Of a stretch of DNA of 64,000 nucleotides, positions 54,216 to 63,029 are shown piece after piece; position 1 is the stretch's first letter; each line of letters starts with the position of its first letter. The notes beneath the pieces were generated by a model. It was not told the origin of the DNA and ran no database searches. It worked only from the letters and a program-made list of their open reading frames with translations. This DNA is from Bog-756 sp963812525 (GTDB lineage: Bacteria; Actinomycetota; Acidimicrobiia; Acidimicrobiales; RAAP-2), in the NCBI GenBank assembly GCA_963812525.1, contig CAWEVL010000012.1, positions 248,001-312,000 of the forward strand. The letters are read 5' to 3'. The translations under genes and the position numbers were made by a program.

Positions 54216-55600
54216 CTAGGGCCGGGCCGCCCCCACCATGCCCTGGTACCAGATGGGGTCGAAGCTGACCACGGTCCCGGTGTGGGCGGCCTGGATGATG
54301 GTCCCGCTCCCGTACGGCGTGGCCCGCCCGTCGAGGTACGGACCCACGTACATCACCACGTGGTCGATGCCGCTGCCGTCGAGGTCGTAGAAGATCAGGT
54401 CCCCGGGCTGGAGGGCGTTGAGGGGCACGTGGGCGAAGGACGCGTACTGGTCGGCGGCCGAGTGGTCCATGCTCACCCCGGCCTGCCGCCAGGCCAGCAT
54501 GGTCAACCCCGAGCAGTCGACTCCGGCGCTGCTGGCCCCGGCCCAGACGTAGGGGACGCCCAGGTACTTCATGGCCCCGTGCACGGCGGCCAGCCCGGCG
54601 GCCTGGGCGGTGCCGCTGCTGGCCACGGTGATGGCCCCGCCCCCCGGGCCGCCGCCGGCGGCCGTGGTGGCCTGGTTGGCCGCGGTGGTGGCGTTGATGG
54701 CGGCGGCAGCTGCCCGCCGCCGAACGTGGTGGCCACCTGGGCGGCCTGGGCGGCCTGGGCCGCCGCGGCCTGGGCGGCGCCCGGCGTGGTGGCGGAGGCC
54801 GCGGTCTGGGCCGCCGTGACGGCCTGGGCCGCCGCCTGTTGGGTGATCTGGGCGGCCAGGTTGCCCTTGACCTGGGCCAGGGTGGCCTCGGACTGGGCGC
54901 TGACCGCCTCGGCGCTCTGGCGGGCCGAGTTGACTTGGGCCAGCTGGGCCGTCTCGGCCTGCTGCTCGGCCAGCAGCTTGGTCTGCACCGTGGTGAGCTG
55001 CTGCTGTCCGGCCTGGAGGCTGGCCACGTCGTCGGCCACCTTGCTCGACCCCAGCTGCTGGTAGAGGTCGCGGGTCTGGACGGCGCTGGACGGCGAGGCG
55101 AAGAGCGACGACAGCGCGCTCGACGAGCTGTCGTTCATGTAGGCCTGGACGGCGTCGTCCCGGAGGTGGGCCCGCTCGGTGGCCAGCCGGGCCTTGGCCG
55201 CGTCGATCGACGCCGTGGTGGCGTGCAGCGAGGTCTGGGTGGCCGTGAGGTTGACCTGGGACTGGTTGTACTCCTCGTCGGCCTGGTCCAGGACGGCCTG
55301 CTGCTGGGAGATCTGGGCCTCGAGGGCGGTCACCTGGGCCTCGGCCGCGTCGATGGACGACTGCGCCGCCGAGGTGGTGCTGGTCGACGAGGACGACGAC
55401 GGCACCGTGGTGGTGGTCGGCGTCGAGGTGGCGGAGGGCGCGGCCCCGGCGATCCCCGAGCCGGGCCCGAACGTCAGCGCCGCCACCAGGCCGGCCGCGG
55501 CCAGGGTGAGGCCGGTGACACCCGTCCGAACGGTGGAGGTGGTCCGGGTCCGACGCCTCGTGGGCGCCTTCGACCGGACCGCCGTCTGCCCCTGCTGCAC
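54216..55600 (-). CDS. Secreted NlpC/P60 peptidoglycan hydrolase, one frameshift
   Basis: RipA/PcsB-like cell-wall endopeptidase, about 461 residues. GTG 55600 is chosen because AAGGAG lies 8 nt upstream; GTG 55609 is less well placed. Basic N-terminus, signal anchor (TGVTGLTLAAAGLVAALTFG), Thr/Ser linker, long coiled coil (AAEAQVTALEAQISQQQAVL ... TTVQTKLLAEQQAETAQL), Ala-rich hinge with a break near 54714, then the C40 peptidase: MKYLGVPYVWAGASSAGVDC, CSGLTMLAWRQAGVSM with catalytic Cys, GSGIDHVVMYVG with catalytic His, and TIIQAAHTG. Expected to cleave peptide stems during daughter-cell separation, with the coiled coil as an autoinhibitory or FtsEX-contact region. Confidence 0.9.
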
Positions 55601-55824
55601 TGATGACACTCCTTGCCCGGTCCCGGCCCCGATCGCCGGCGTGAACAGGGGGTTGCCCCTCTCACCCGGACGGCCGACCCGTCGCGTGCGTTGCCGTTCC
55701 TGCCCCGTCACCGAGCGCTCCACGGGCACGGGCCACCGAGCCTCCCGCCCGGCGCCAGTCGTCCCGGCGACCATCGCCGCTGGATCCAACTCGGTAAGTT
55801 GCAGGTTGTATCGGCAGCTCGCCT

Positions 55825-57421
55825 GTGGAACTGGAGGCCCGAATCGTGGACGGAGTGATCGAGGTCCGGGGTGGTCGGGTCCAAGGGGTCCACCGCCACG
55901 ACGTCTGGTCGTTCTCCGGCATCCCGTATGCCGCCTCGCCGGCCGGCCCGGCCCGGTTCCGACCGCCGGCCCCGCCCGTGCCCTGGACCGGGATCCGTCC
56001 GGCCGACCGGTTCGGCCCCATCGCCCCGCAGCAGCCCAGCCTGATCGACGCCTCCCTGGGCGGGAAGCCGGAACCCCAGTCGGAGGACTGCCTCAGCCTC
56101 AACGTCTGGACCCCCGGCCTCGACGGCGACCGGCGCCCGGTGATGGTCTGGATCCACGGCGGGTCGTTCGTGTGGGGGTCGGGCTCGGGGGGCCTCTATC
56201 GGGGCGGCACCCTGGCCCGGGGCGGGGACGTGGTGGTGGTCACCGTCAACTACCGGCTGGGGCTCCTGGGGTTCCTGGCCCACCCGGCCCTGGCGGCGCC
56301 GGACCAGACCTGGCTGGGCGACCGGCCCTGGACCGGGTTCGGCAACTGGGGGCTGGCCGACCAGGTCGCCGCCCTGCAATGGGTGCACGACCACATCGCC
56401 GACTTCGGCGGCGACCCGGGCAACGTCACCCTGTTCGGCGAGTCGGCCGGGGGGATGAGCGTGGCCGCCCTGCTGGCCGCGCCGGCGGCCCGCGGACTGT
56501 TCCACCGGGCCATCGTGGAGAGCGGCGGACCGTACGCCTACACCCCCGAGCAGGCGGCGTCGACGGCCGAGCAGCTGGCCGACCAGCTCGGGGTGCCCCT
56601 GACCCGGCAGGCCCTGGAGCGGGTGCCGGCCGCCGATCTGGTGCGGGCGGCGGTCGAGTTCGACCAGCGGGGTGGCCGCCGCGGGAACAGCGGCCTGCTG
56701 ATGATGCCGGTGGTCGACGGGGGCGTGCTGGTCCTGCCCCCCGAGGTGGGCGTGGCCACCGGCTCGGCCGCCGACGTGCCCCTCCTCATCGGCACCACGC
56801 GGGACGAGATGGCCTTCTTCACCGTCGGCGACCCGGCGCTCAGCGGGCTGGACCACGACGGCCTGCGCCGCTGGATGCGGCGGCTCACCCCCGACCGCCG
56901 GGCCCAGGACGCCATCGTGGCCGCCGTGACCGAGGCCCGCCTGGCCCGCCAGCGAGCCGGTGACCCCCCGGGACCTGTGGGTGGCCATCGCCACCGAGTA
57001 CGTCTTCCGGCTCCCGTCGGTCCGGCTGGCCGACGCCCACCGGGCCGCGGCCGGACCCGGGGTGGGGACGTACGTCTATCTGTTCACCTGGGAGTCGCCC
57101 ATGCTCGACGGCTACCTGGGCTCGTGCCACGCCCTGGAGATCCCCTTCGTCTTCGGCACGGTCCACAACCCGGCCATCCAGGGGTTCGCCGGCGGGGGGG
57201 CCGAGGCCATGGCCCTGTCGGCGGCCATGCAGGTGGCCTGGACCTCCTTCGCCCGGACCGGCTCCCCGGGGACGTGGTCCGCCTGGGACCCCGACCGCCG
57301 GCCCACCCGGGTCCTCGGGCCCTGGCCCGGGTCGCCGGGCCCGGAGCGCCAGGTGGAGGGGCCGCGGCCCGAGGAGCTGGCCGCCGTGGCCGCGGTGGTG
57401 GCGCCCACGGTGGTGCCCTGA
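55825..57421 (+). CDS. Type B carboxylesterase, one frameshift
   Basis: Alpha/beta-hydrolase of the carboxylesterase type B (PnbA-like) family, about 532 residues. VWSFSGIPYAASPAGPARFR, SEDCLSLNVWTPGLDGDRRP, PVMVWIHGGSFVWGSGS (oxyanion HGG), TVNYRLGLLGFLAHPALA, NVTLFGESAGGMSVAALLAA (nucleophile Ser in GESAGG) and VPLLIGTTRDEMAFF (acid Glu region). After a break near 56957 the catalytic His lies in LGSCHALEIPFVFGTVHNPA. GTG start 55825. No signal peptide. It stands alone between convergent and divergent neighbours, and its ester substrate is unknown. Confidence 0.9.
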
Positions 57422-57484
57422 GCCGATCCGGGGGAGGAGGGTCCGACGGCCCACGAGACCGGTCCATCCACCCGCTGGCCCGGG

Positions 57485-58390
57485 ATGGTCGCCATGATTG
57501 TTCAGCCACATGGCGGCCCGGTGGGAACAGAACGGATCCGGATGACCTACGAAATTCAACGACGGACGGGCTACTGTGCGCCGGCGGCGGCCTCGGGGGC
57601 GCATCCCGTCCCCGATCAGCAGTCCGGCGCCCGCCGGGTGGCCGGGGCCACGGACACGCTGGGCATCGTGCACATTCCGAAGACCGGTGGGACCTCGGTG
57701 GCGGAGGCCCTCCACGGTCTCGACGGGGTCAGCGACCGCGACCTCTACTACGAATCGGAACTGATCACCGGCGTCGACGTGGGGGAACTGCCCTCGGAGC
57801 GCCGTTCGCAGTTCGCCTCCGTCGGGCAGCTCCGTCATCTGTGCGTCGGTAACCGACTCCTCATCGGCCACTTCACGGCCCAGTCCCTGGTCGCCGCGGG
57901 GTGCTCCCATCTGGCCGTCCAGCTGCGGGAGCCCCGCGCCCGGATCCTCAGCCTCTACCGCTACTGGCAGTCGTTGTCCGAAGGGGAGCGGACGGGATGG
58001 GGGGTCTGGGGGTCGAAGGCGGTCGCCTCGTCACACCTCCCGTTCGACCAATTCCTGCGGTCGCCGCACGTCTGGGCGGCGACCAACAACGCCATGGCCC
58101 GCCAGCTCGTCGTCACGACCACCCTGTTCGACCCGCGGCACCTGGTCCGACAGATCGAGGACGAGTTGGGCGGACGGGGGTACGACCGGGTCCGAGGTCG
58201 GCTGGCCATCGCCGCCTGGACGGACCAGGCCCAGCAGTTCGTCGACCGGATCTGCGCGGAGTTCCTGTTGCAGCCGCCCGTCGAGGTCAGACGCGAGAAC
58301 GTCACCGACGTGGTGGGGGACCGGGAGGTGATCGACGCGGACGACCGCGGCCTGCTCGACGAGTTGACCCGCCTGGACACGGGCTGCTGA
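57485..58390 (+). CDS. Sulfotransferase-family protein, C-terminus probably frameshifted
   Basis: PAPS-dependent sulfotransferase-like protein of about 300 residues. The 5'-phosphosulfate loop is LGIVHIPKTGGTSVAEALHG and the 3'-phosphate motif is LAVQLREPRARILSLYRYWQ. NRLLIGHFTAQSLVAAGCSH and WAATNNAMARQLV follow the usual pattern for this carbohydrate-sulfotransferase-like (HIPKTGGTS) group. The open frame stops at 58390 after LTRLDTGC, but one missing base gives LLNRLMGDGHLLAADD. A second break near 58450 gives DEWEETAHRLRFDLR and a stop at 58493, which looks like the genuine end. Start uncertain: GTG 57485 or ATG 57542. Sulfate importer genes lie 2-6 kb to the right. Confidence 0.8.
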   Translation: MVAMIVQPHGGPVGTERIRMTYEIQRRTGYCAPAAASGAHPVPDQQSGARRVAGATDTLGIVHIPKTGGTSVAEALHGLDGVSDRDLYYESELITGVDVGELPSERRSQFASVGQLRHLCVGNRLLIGHFTAQSLVAAGCSHLAVQLREPRARILSLYRYWQSLSEGERTGWGVWGSKAVASSHLPFDQFLRSPHVWAATNNAMARQLVVTTTLFDPRHLVRQIEDELGGRGYDRVRGRLAIAAWTDQAQQFVDRICAEFLLQPPVEVRRENVTDVVGDREVIDADDRGLLDELTRLDTGC

Positions 58391-58571
58391 ACCGGCTGAT
58401 GGGGGACGGCCACCTCCTGGCGGCGGACGACCGGCGAGCTGGACGGACGAGTGGGAGGAGACCGCGCACCGGCTGCGGTTCGATCTCCGCTGAGCTCCCC
58501 GAACGCCCAGCCGGACGGCGTCGCCGCCGGGCGGCCGACGGGATGCCGGCGGCCCGCACCCGGCGCGGGCA

Positions 58572-59318
58572 CTACCCGGTCCAACCCCCGCTGAAGCTGA
58601 AGAACTGACCGGTCTGGAATCGGGTCCTGCCCTCGAGCAGCACGGCGGTGAACTCGGCCAGCTCCTCCATGGTCCCGAGGCGGCCGGCCGGGGTGCCGGC
58701 CTCGATCCGGCTCCGCCGCTCCGGGTCGCGGTCGGCCCCGCTGGCCGCCAGGAAGCCCGGGAAGTCCATGAAGTTGGTGCCGACCGCATTGATGCACAGG
58801 CCGTCCCTGGCGTACTCCTGGCCCACCGCCCGGACCAGGGCGTTGGCCCCGGCGCGGGTGGCCGAGTACGTGGAGACCCGTGGCTCGGGTCTCGCCCCGG
58901 TGGCACTGGTGTACACCACGATGTCCCCCGACCCCTGGGCCACCATGGGCGGGATGAGGGCCTGCAGCCCGTGGAAGGCCATGTCGAGGTTGCCCTGCTT
59001 GGTCCGTTCCCACTGTTTCTCGGTGATGTCGAGGAACCGGCCGGTGATGATGCCCGTGCCGGTGACCAGTGCGGCACAGTCGACGCGGCCGAAGCGGTCC
59101 AGCGCCCGGTCCACCAGTGCCCGGTTGCCCTCAGCGGTCCGGAGGTCGACCGTGTCACCGGGGACCACCTCGACCTCCACCCCGGCCCCGCGCAGCTCCT
59201 CGACCAGCTCGGCCTGCGGGCCGTGCAGCACGAGGTGGTGGGTCCCGCCCAGTCGGTGGGCCAGGCGGGGCCCGACGTAGTCCCCGGTCTGGGTGAGCAG
59301 CGCGACCCGTTTGTCCAC
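58572..59318 (-). CDS. SDR-fold halohydrin dehalogenase-like protein
   Basis: 248 residues from GTG 59318 (a TTG at 59327 is also in frame). The fold is SDR, but two features are not those of an oxidoreductase. The glycine-rich cofactor loop is replaced by TQTGDYVG (residues 9-16), which fits T-x4-[F/Y]-x-G. The catalytic set is S138-x12-Y151-x3-R155 (YTSATG ... TYSATRAG), with Arg where SDRs have Lys. Both patterns are the published hallmarks of halohydrin (haloalcohol) dehalogenases, which form epoxides from vicinal halohydrins and open them with azide, cyanide or nitrite without NAD(P). The residue numbering parallels HheC (S132/Y145/R149). The C-terminal RLGTMEELAEFTAVLLEG and TGQFFSFSGGWTG also match. 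Annotation as a plain SDR would miss this. Confidence 0.8.
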   Translation of the reverse strand: MDKRVALLTQTGDYVGPRLAHRLGGTHHLVLHGPQAELVEELRGAGVEVEVVPGDTVDLRTAEGNRALVDRALDRFGRVDCAALVTGTGIITGRFLDITEKQWERTKQGNLDMAFHGLQALIPPMVAQGSGDIVVYTSATGARPEPRVSTYSATRAGANALVRAVGQEYARDGLCINAVGTNFMDFPGFLAASGADRDPERRSRIEAGTPAGRLGTMEELAEFTAVLLEGRTRFQTGQFFSFSGGWTG

Positions 59319-59434
59319 GGACCTCAACGTACCGCCGGAGCGGAGCGGGGGCCCGGGTCCCGGCGACCACGTAGTCTCTGGAGACCGTTGCTGACCGCGG
59401 ACGCTCGGACGGCGTGCCGTCGGCCGGCCGCGTC

Positions 59435-59508
59435 GGGGACGTAGCCCAATTGGCAGAGGCAGGGCGCTTAAACCGCCTCCAGTGAGGGTTCAACTCCCTC
59501 CGTCCCCA
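59435..59508 (+). tRNA. tRNA with anticodon UAA (Leu), short variable loop
   Basis: Full cloverleaf. Acceptor stem GGGGACG (59435-59441) pairs all seven with CGTCCCC (59501-59507), discriminator A59508. The D arm is the Leu/Ser style with a 3-bp stem (GCC/GGC) and loop AATTGGCAGA. Anticodon stem GGGCG/CGCCT encloses loop CTTAAAC, so the anticodon is TAA (59469-59471), reading UUA. T arm GAGGG-TTCAACT-CCCTC. The variable region is only 5 nt (CCAGT), whereas tRNA-Leu normally has a long extra arm. A15-U48 Levitt pairing is possible. CCA is not encoded. Confidence 0.85.
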
Positions 59509-59611
59509 CTCCGGCCGCCCCGTCCGGGCCGGGCGGTGATCCCGGAGTGGGAGGGCCTACGCTCACCTGCTGTCGGGTTCCGCCGCTCCCCGGCGCAGAG
59601 GAGGGTGCACC

Positions 59612-60132
59612 ATGGTTGGCGAGCTGCGGATCCGCGACGGGTCGAACCCGGCTGCCTCCTGTCGGAGCGGGCCATGCTGGAGGGCTGGCTCGAGTACCAC
59701 CGGACCACGCTGCTGATGAAGTGCGAAGGCCTCGACGACGCCCGGCGGAAGGCGCGGCCGGTCCCCACCTCGGCCCTCTCGCTGCACGGCCTGGTCCGCC
59801 ATATGGCCGAGGTGGAGCTCGGCTGGTTCCACCGGGTCCTCCTGGACGAGCCCGGCGCCCCGTACCACTGGTCCGACGACGCCGCCGAGGACCGGGAGCT
59901 GGTCCCGTTGGACGACGCCGACTGGGAGACCGACCTGGCCGTCTGGCAGGCCCAGTGCGAGGCGTCGCGCCGGGCGGCGGCGCCGCGGGCACTGGACGAC
60001 ACCGGGCCCCTACGGGACGGGACGCCCTGCTCCCTCCGCTGGATCCTCCAGCACATGATCGAGGAGTACGCCCGGCACAACGGCCACGCCGACCTGCTCC
60101 GTGAGCTGGTGGACGGGGCGGTGGGCTGGTGA
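59612..60132 (+). CDS. DinB/DUF664-family protein, one frameshift
   Basis: Four-helix-bundle DinB-like protein of the DUF664 (mycothiol-dependent-enzyme-like) group, about 173 residues. ATG 59612 has GGAGG 7 nt upstream. After MVGELRIRD one base is missing near 59637 and the family sequence follows: RVEPGCLLSERAMLEGWLEY, HRTTLLMKCEGLDDARRKAR, SLHGLVRHMAEVELGWFHRV, LRWILQHMIEEYARHNGHAD. The three metal-ligand His positions typical of the fold are present (YHR, RHMAEVELGWFHR, EEYARHNGHADLLRE). Function unknown. Its start lies about 100 bp downstream of the tRNA. Confidence 0.85.
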
Positions 60133-60266
60133 GCGACCGACGACGTCGGGCGGCCCGTCGAGCCACCTGTCCGTCGTACCGCCCGGCGCCACCGCCCGGG
60201 ACCTCTGACCGCCCGATCTCCACCGGGCCGGCGGACCGGCGCCGTCTGCCGCCGTGCCCGTCGGAG

Positions 60267-61325
60267 TCAGAAGGCCGTGGTGGGGGCCAGGTCCCCGGCG
60301 GCGAGTACCGGGGCAGCGCCTTCGTCCCTCCCGGTCCCGTCGAGCGTGGCCCCGTCCACGGCCCGGCCCTCGGTCGGCCGACCGGAGGCGCCGGCCCTCG
60401 AGATCCACACCGGGTCGCCGGAGGCCAGGTCGAGCTCGTTGGCCGCGCCCCGGCTGAGCTGGACCCAGGTGGCACCGCCCCGGGCCATGGCCACGTCCAC
60501 CCGCACCTCGAACCCGAGGTGGGTGACCCGCTCCACCGTCCCGGCATGGTCGCCCACGGCCGGGCCCCGGTGGATGACCAGATCGTGGGGGCGGACCCAC
60601 TCGCCCTCCAGCCGGGTGGCCGGGCCCAGGAACTTCATGACGAACTCGTTGGCCGGGTGGTCGTACATCTCGGCCGGGTGGCCGATCTGCTCCAGCCGGC
60701 CCTCGTTGATGATGGCCAGGTGGTCGGCGACCTCCATGGCCTCCTCCTGGTCGTGGGTGACCAGCACCGTGGTCACCGAGATCTTCTCGTGGAGCTCCCG
60801 CAGCCATACCCGGAGCTCCTGGCGGACCTGGGCGTCGAGGGCGCCGAAGGGCTCGTCCAGCAGGAGCAGCTGGGGCTCGATGGCCAGGGCCCGGGCCAGG
60901 GCCATCCGCTGGCGCTGGCCCCCCGACAGCTGCGACGGGTAGCGGTCGGCCAGGTGGTCGATCTTGACCAGGTCGAGGAGCTCGTCCACCTTGGCCCGGA
61001 TGGCGTCCTTCTTCCACTTGCGCACCTCGAGGCCGAAGGCCACGTTCCTGCGCACGGTGAGGTGGCGGAACGGTGCGTAGTGCTGGAAGCAGAACCCGAT
61101 GCCCCGGTCGCGCACCGGTACCCCGGTGACGTCCTGGCCGTCGAATTCCACGGTCCCCGAGTCGGGGACCTCCAGCCCGGCCACCACCCGCAGGAGGGTG
61201 GACTTGCCGCCCCCGCTCGGACCCAACAGGGCGGTGAGGGAGCCGTCGGGGACCTCGAGACTCACGTCGTCGAGAGCAACGGCACCTCCGAATCGCTTGG
61301 AGACGGATCGGATCGTGATCGCCAT
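60267..61325 (-). CDS. cysA: Sulfate/thiosulfate ABC importer ATP-binding subunit
   Basis: 352 residues. ATG 61325 is preceded by AAAGGAGGA. Complete ATPase: Walker A LLGPSGGGKSTLLRVVAG, Q-loop GFCFQHYAPFRHLTVRRNVA, signature SQLSGGQRQRMALARALAIE, Walker B LLLLDEPFGALDAQVRQ and H-loop VLVTHDQEEAMEVADH. FGLEVRKWKKDAIRAKV is typical of CysA. The C-terminal TOBE-like domain (VERVTHLGFEVRVDVAMARG) distinguishes it from other families. Last gene of the sbp-cysT-cysW-cysA operon. Supplies sulfate for cysteine synthesis and for PAPS-dependent sulfation. Confidence 0.95.
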   Translation of the reverse strand: MAITIRSVSKRFGGAVALDDVSLEVPDGSLTALLGPSGGGKSTLLRVVAGLEVPDSGTVEFDGQDVTGVPVRDRGIGFCFQHYAPFRHLTVRRNVAFGLEVRKWKKDAIRAKVDELLDLVKIDHLADRYPSQLSGGQRQRMALARALAIEPQLLLLDEPFGALDAQVRQELRVWLRELHEKISVTTVLVTHDQEEAMEVADHLAIINEGRLEQIGHPAEMYDHPANEFVMKFLGPATRLEGEWVRPHDLVIHRGPAVGDHAGTVERVTHLGFEVRVDVAMARGGATWVQLSRGAANELDLASGDPVWISRAGASGRPTEGRAVDGATLDGTGRDEGAAPVLAAGDLAPTTAF

Positions 61326-62137
61326 CGGGGCTTCCTCCTTTCTGTCGTCGGCTCGCTGCGGTCGGCGCCCACCACGGCCAGGACGGTCAGGGCCACCAGG
61401 GCGAGGATGACCGCGCCAGCGTAGGCGGCCACCAGGTTGAGGTTCTCGACGCCGTCCTGGATGAACAGGGTGAGGGTCTCGGTCTTGCCCGCCACCAGTC
61501 CGGACACCACCGCCACCGCCCCGAACTCGCCGATGACCCGGGCCGTGGTCAGGGTGACCCCGTAGGCCAGGCTGCGGCGGATGGAGGGGAGGGTGATGCG
61601 GCGGAAGGTGGTGAAGGGCGACGCCCCGAGGGTGGTGGCCGCCTGCTCCTGGTCGGTGCCGATCTCCTGGAGGACCGGGAGCACCTCCCGGACCACGTAG
61701 GGCAGGGCCACGGTGGCCGAGGCCATGACGATGCCCGGCAGGGAGAAGATGATGGTGATGCCGTGGCCGGCCAGCCAGTTGCCGAACCACCCGCTCTTGC
61801 CGTAGACGAGGACCAGGGCGATGCCCACCACCACCGGTGAGACGGCCAGGGGCAGGTCGACGAAGGCGTCGAGCAGCCAGGCCCCGGGGAAGCGGTGGCG
61901 GGAGAGGATGAGGGCCACCCCCACGCCGAACACGGTGTCGGCGGGCACGGCGATGAGCACCACCAGGAAGGTCAGCCACAGGGCGTGGACGGCGTCGGGG
62001 GAGGAGATGGCGGACCAGGCCGCCCCGAAGCCGTGCTGGAAGGCGCGGTAGAAGACCGAGCCCACCGGGAGCACCACCAGGAAGCCCAGGTAGACGAAGG
62101 CGGCGATGCGGAGCGGCCAGCGCCAGCGCCCGGTCAT
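61262..62137 (-). CDS. cysW: Sulfate ABC importer permease CysW
   Basis: 291 residues, six transmembrane helices (AAFVYLGFLVVLPVGSVFYR, LWLTFLVVLIAVPADTVFGV, VSPVVVGIALVLVYG, PGIVMASATVALPYVV). The cytoplasmic EAA-like loop is EQAATTLGASPFTTFRRITL, followed by PSIRRSLAYGVTLTTARVIG and EFGAVAVVSG, the CysW signature. ATG 62137 lies 13 bp after cysT. The 3' end overlaps the cysA start region by 64 bp, more than usual; the last 20 residues (after TTERRKPRW) may be an artefact of a shifted stop. Confidence 0.93.
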   Translation of the reverse strand: MTGRWRWPLRIAAFVYLGFLVVLPVGSVFYRAFQHGFGAAWSAISSPDAVHALWLTFLVVLIAVPADTVFGVGVALILSRHRFPGAWLLDAFVDLPLAVSPVVVGIALVLVYGKSGWFGNWLAGHGITIIFSLPGIVMASATVALPYVVREVLPVLQEIGTDQEQAATTLGASPFTTFRRITLPSIRRSLAYGVTLTTARVIGEFGAVAVVSGLVAGKTETLTLFIQDGVENLNLVAAYAGAVILALVALTVLAVVGADRSEPTTERRKPRWRSRSDPSPSDSEVPLLSTT

Positions 62138-62150
62138 CGGGTCCCGTCCC

Positions 62151-63029
62151 TCATACCGACTCGGAGATGTCGAACCGGCGACGGAGCAGGCCGATGCCCA
62201 GCAGCACGAGGAGGGCGATCAGCACCAGCACCACCGAGACGGCGGCGGCCGCCCCGAGCTCGTCGCTCTGGGACAGGCTGAAGATCCACGACGAGGCCAC
62301 CTCGGTCTTGAAGGGCACGTTGCCCGAGATCAGCACGACCGAGCCGTACTCGCCGACCGCCCGGGCGAAGGCCAGGCCGGCGCCGGCCAGCATGGCCGGG
62401 GCCAGACTGGGCAGGATGATCCGCCACAGCACCCGGCCCGAGGAGGCGCCGAGCGAGGCCGCCGCCTCCTCGGTCTCGCGGTCCAGCTCGGCCAGGACGG
62501 GCTGGACCGACCGCACCGAGAAGGGCAGGGTCACGAAGGCCAGGGCGAACAGGATGCCCCACTTGGCGTCGGCCACGTTGATGTGGAACGGGCTGTCGGG
62601 CCCGTAGAGGGTCAGCAGGGTGAGGCCGGCCACGATGGTGGGCAGGGCGAAGGGCAGGTCGATCACGGCGTTGACGATGGCCTTGCCCCGGAAGTCGTCG
62701 CGCACCAGCACCCAGGCGATGACCAGGCCGGCCACCCCGTTGAAGGCGGCCACGGCCAGCGACGAGATCAGGGTCAGCTTGAGGGCGGCCACCGCCTCGG
62801 GCTGGCTGACCGCCCCCCAGAACGAGCCCCACCCGCCGCTGAAGGCGTGGCTGACCAGGGCGGCCAGGGGCAGTACGACCAGCAGGCTGAGGTAGGTGAC
62901 GGCGAGGGCCGGGCCGACCACCCGGCCCACCGCTCGGCGCCCCCGACGCGGGGCGGCCCCCGCCCCGGCCAGGGTGGCCGGGGGAACAACCGCCAGTCGC
63001 TCGGCCTCAGCTACTGGAGGTGGAGACAC
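62151..63029 (-). CDS. cysT: Sulfate ABC importer permease CysT (CysU)
   Basis: 292 residues from GTG 63029. A longer frame to 63104 would overlap the binding-protein gene by 98 bp and is less likely; the chosen start still overlaps it by 23 bp. Transmembrane helices include VTYLSLLVVLPLAALVSHAF, LTLISSLAVAAFNGVAGLVI and LPFALPTIVAGLTLLTLYG. The EAA-like loop is EEAAASLGASSGRVLWRIIL and the signature is ARAVGEYGSVVLISGNVPFK. C-terminal helix AAVSVVLVLIALLVLLGIGL. Forms the membrane channel with CysW. Confidence 0.94.
   Translation of the reverse strand: MSPPPVAEAERLAVVPPATLAGAGAAPRRGRRAVGRVVGPALAVTYLSLLVVLPLAALVSHAFSGGWGSFWGAVSQPEAVAALKLTLISSLAVAAFNGVAGLVIAWVLVRDDFRGKAIVNAVIDLPFALPTIVAGLTLLTLYGPDSPFHINVADAKWGILFALAFVTLPFSVRSVQPVLAELDRETEEAAASLGASSGRVLWRIILPSLAPAMLAGAGLAFARAVGEYGSVVLISGNVPFKTEVASSWIFSLSQSDELGAAAAVSVVLVLIALLVLLGIGLLRRRFDISESV

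Noticed and set aside
58572..59318. Calling the SDR a degenerate or inactive oxidoreductase because Lys is replaced by Arg
   Set aside because: Arg together with the T-x4-Y-x-G loop matches a known active family, so loss of function is not the simplest reading.
59435..59508. Reading the tRNA as tRNA-Lys(CTT) with a shifted loop
   Set aside because: Shifting the loop breaks two anticodon-stem pairs; only the TAA reading keeps five pairs plus U33 and A37.
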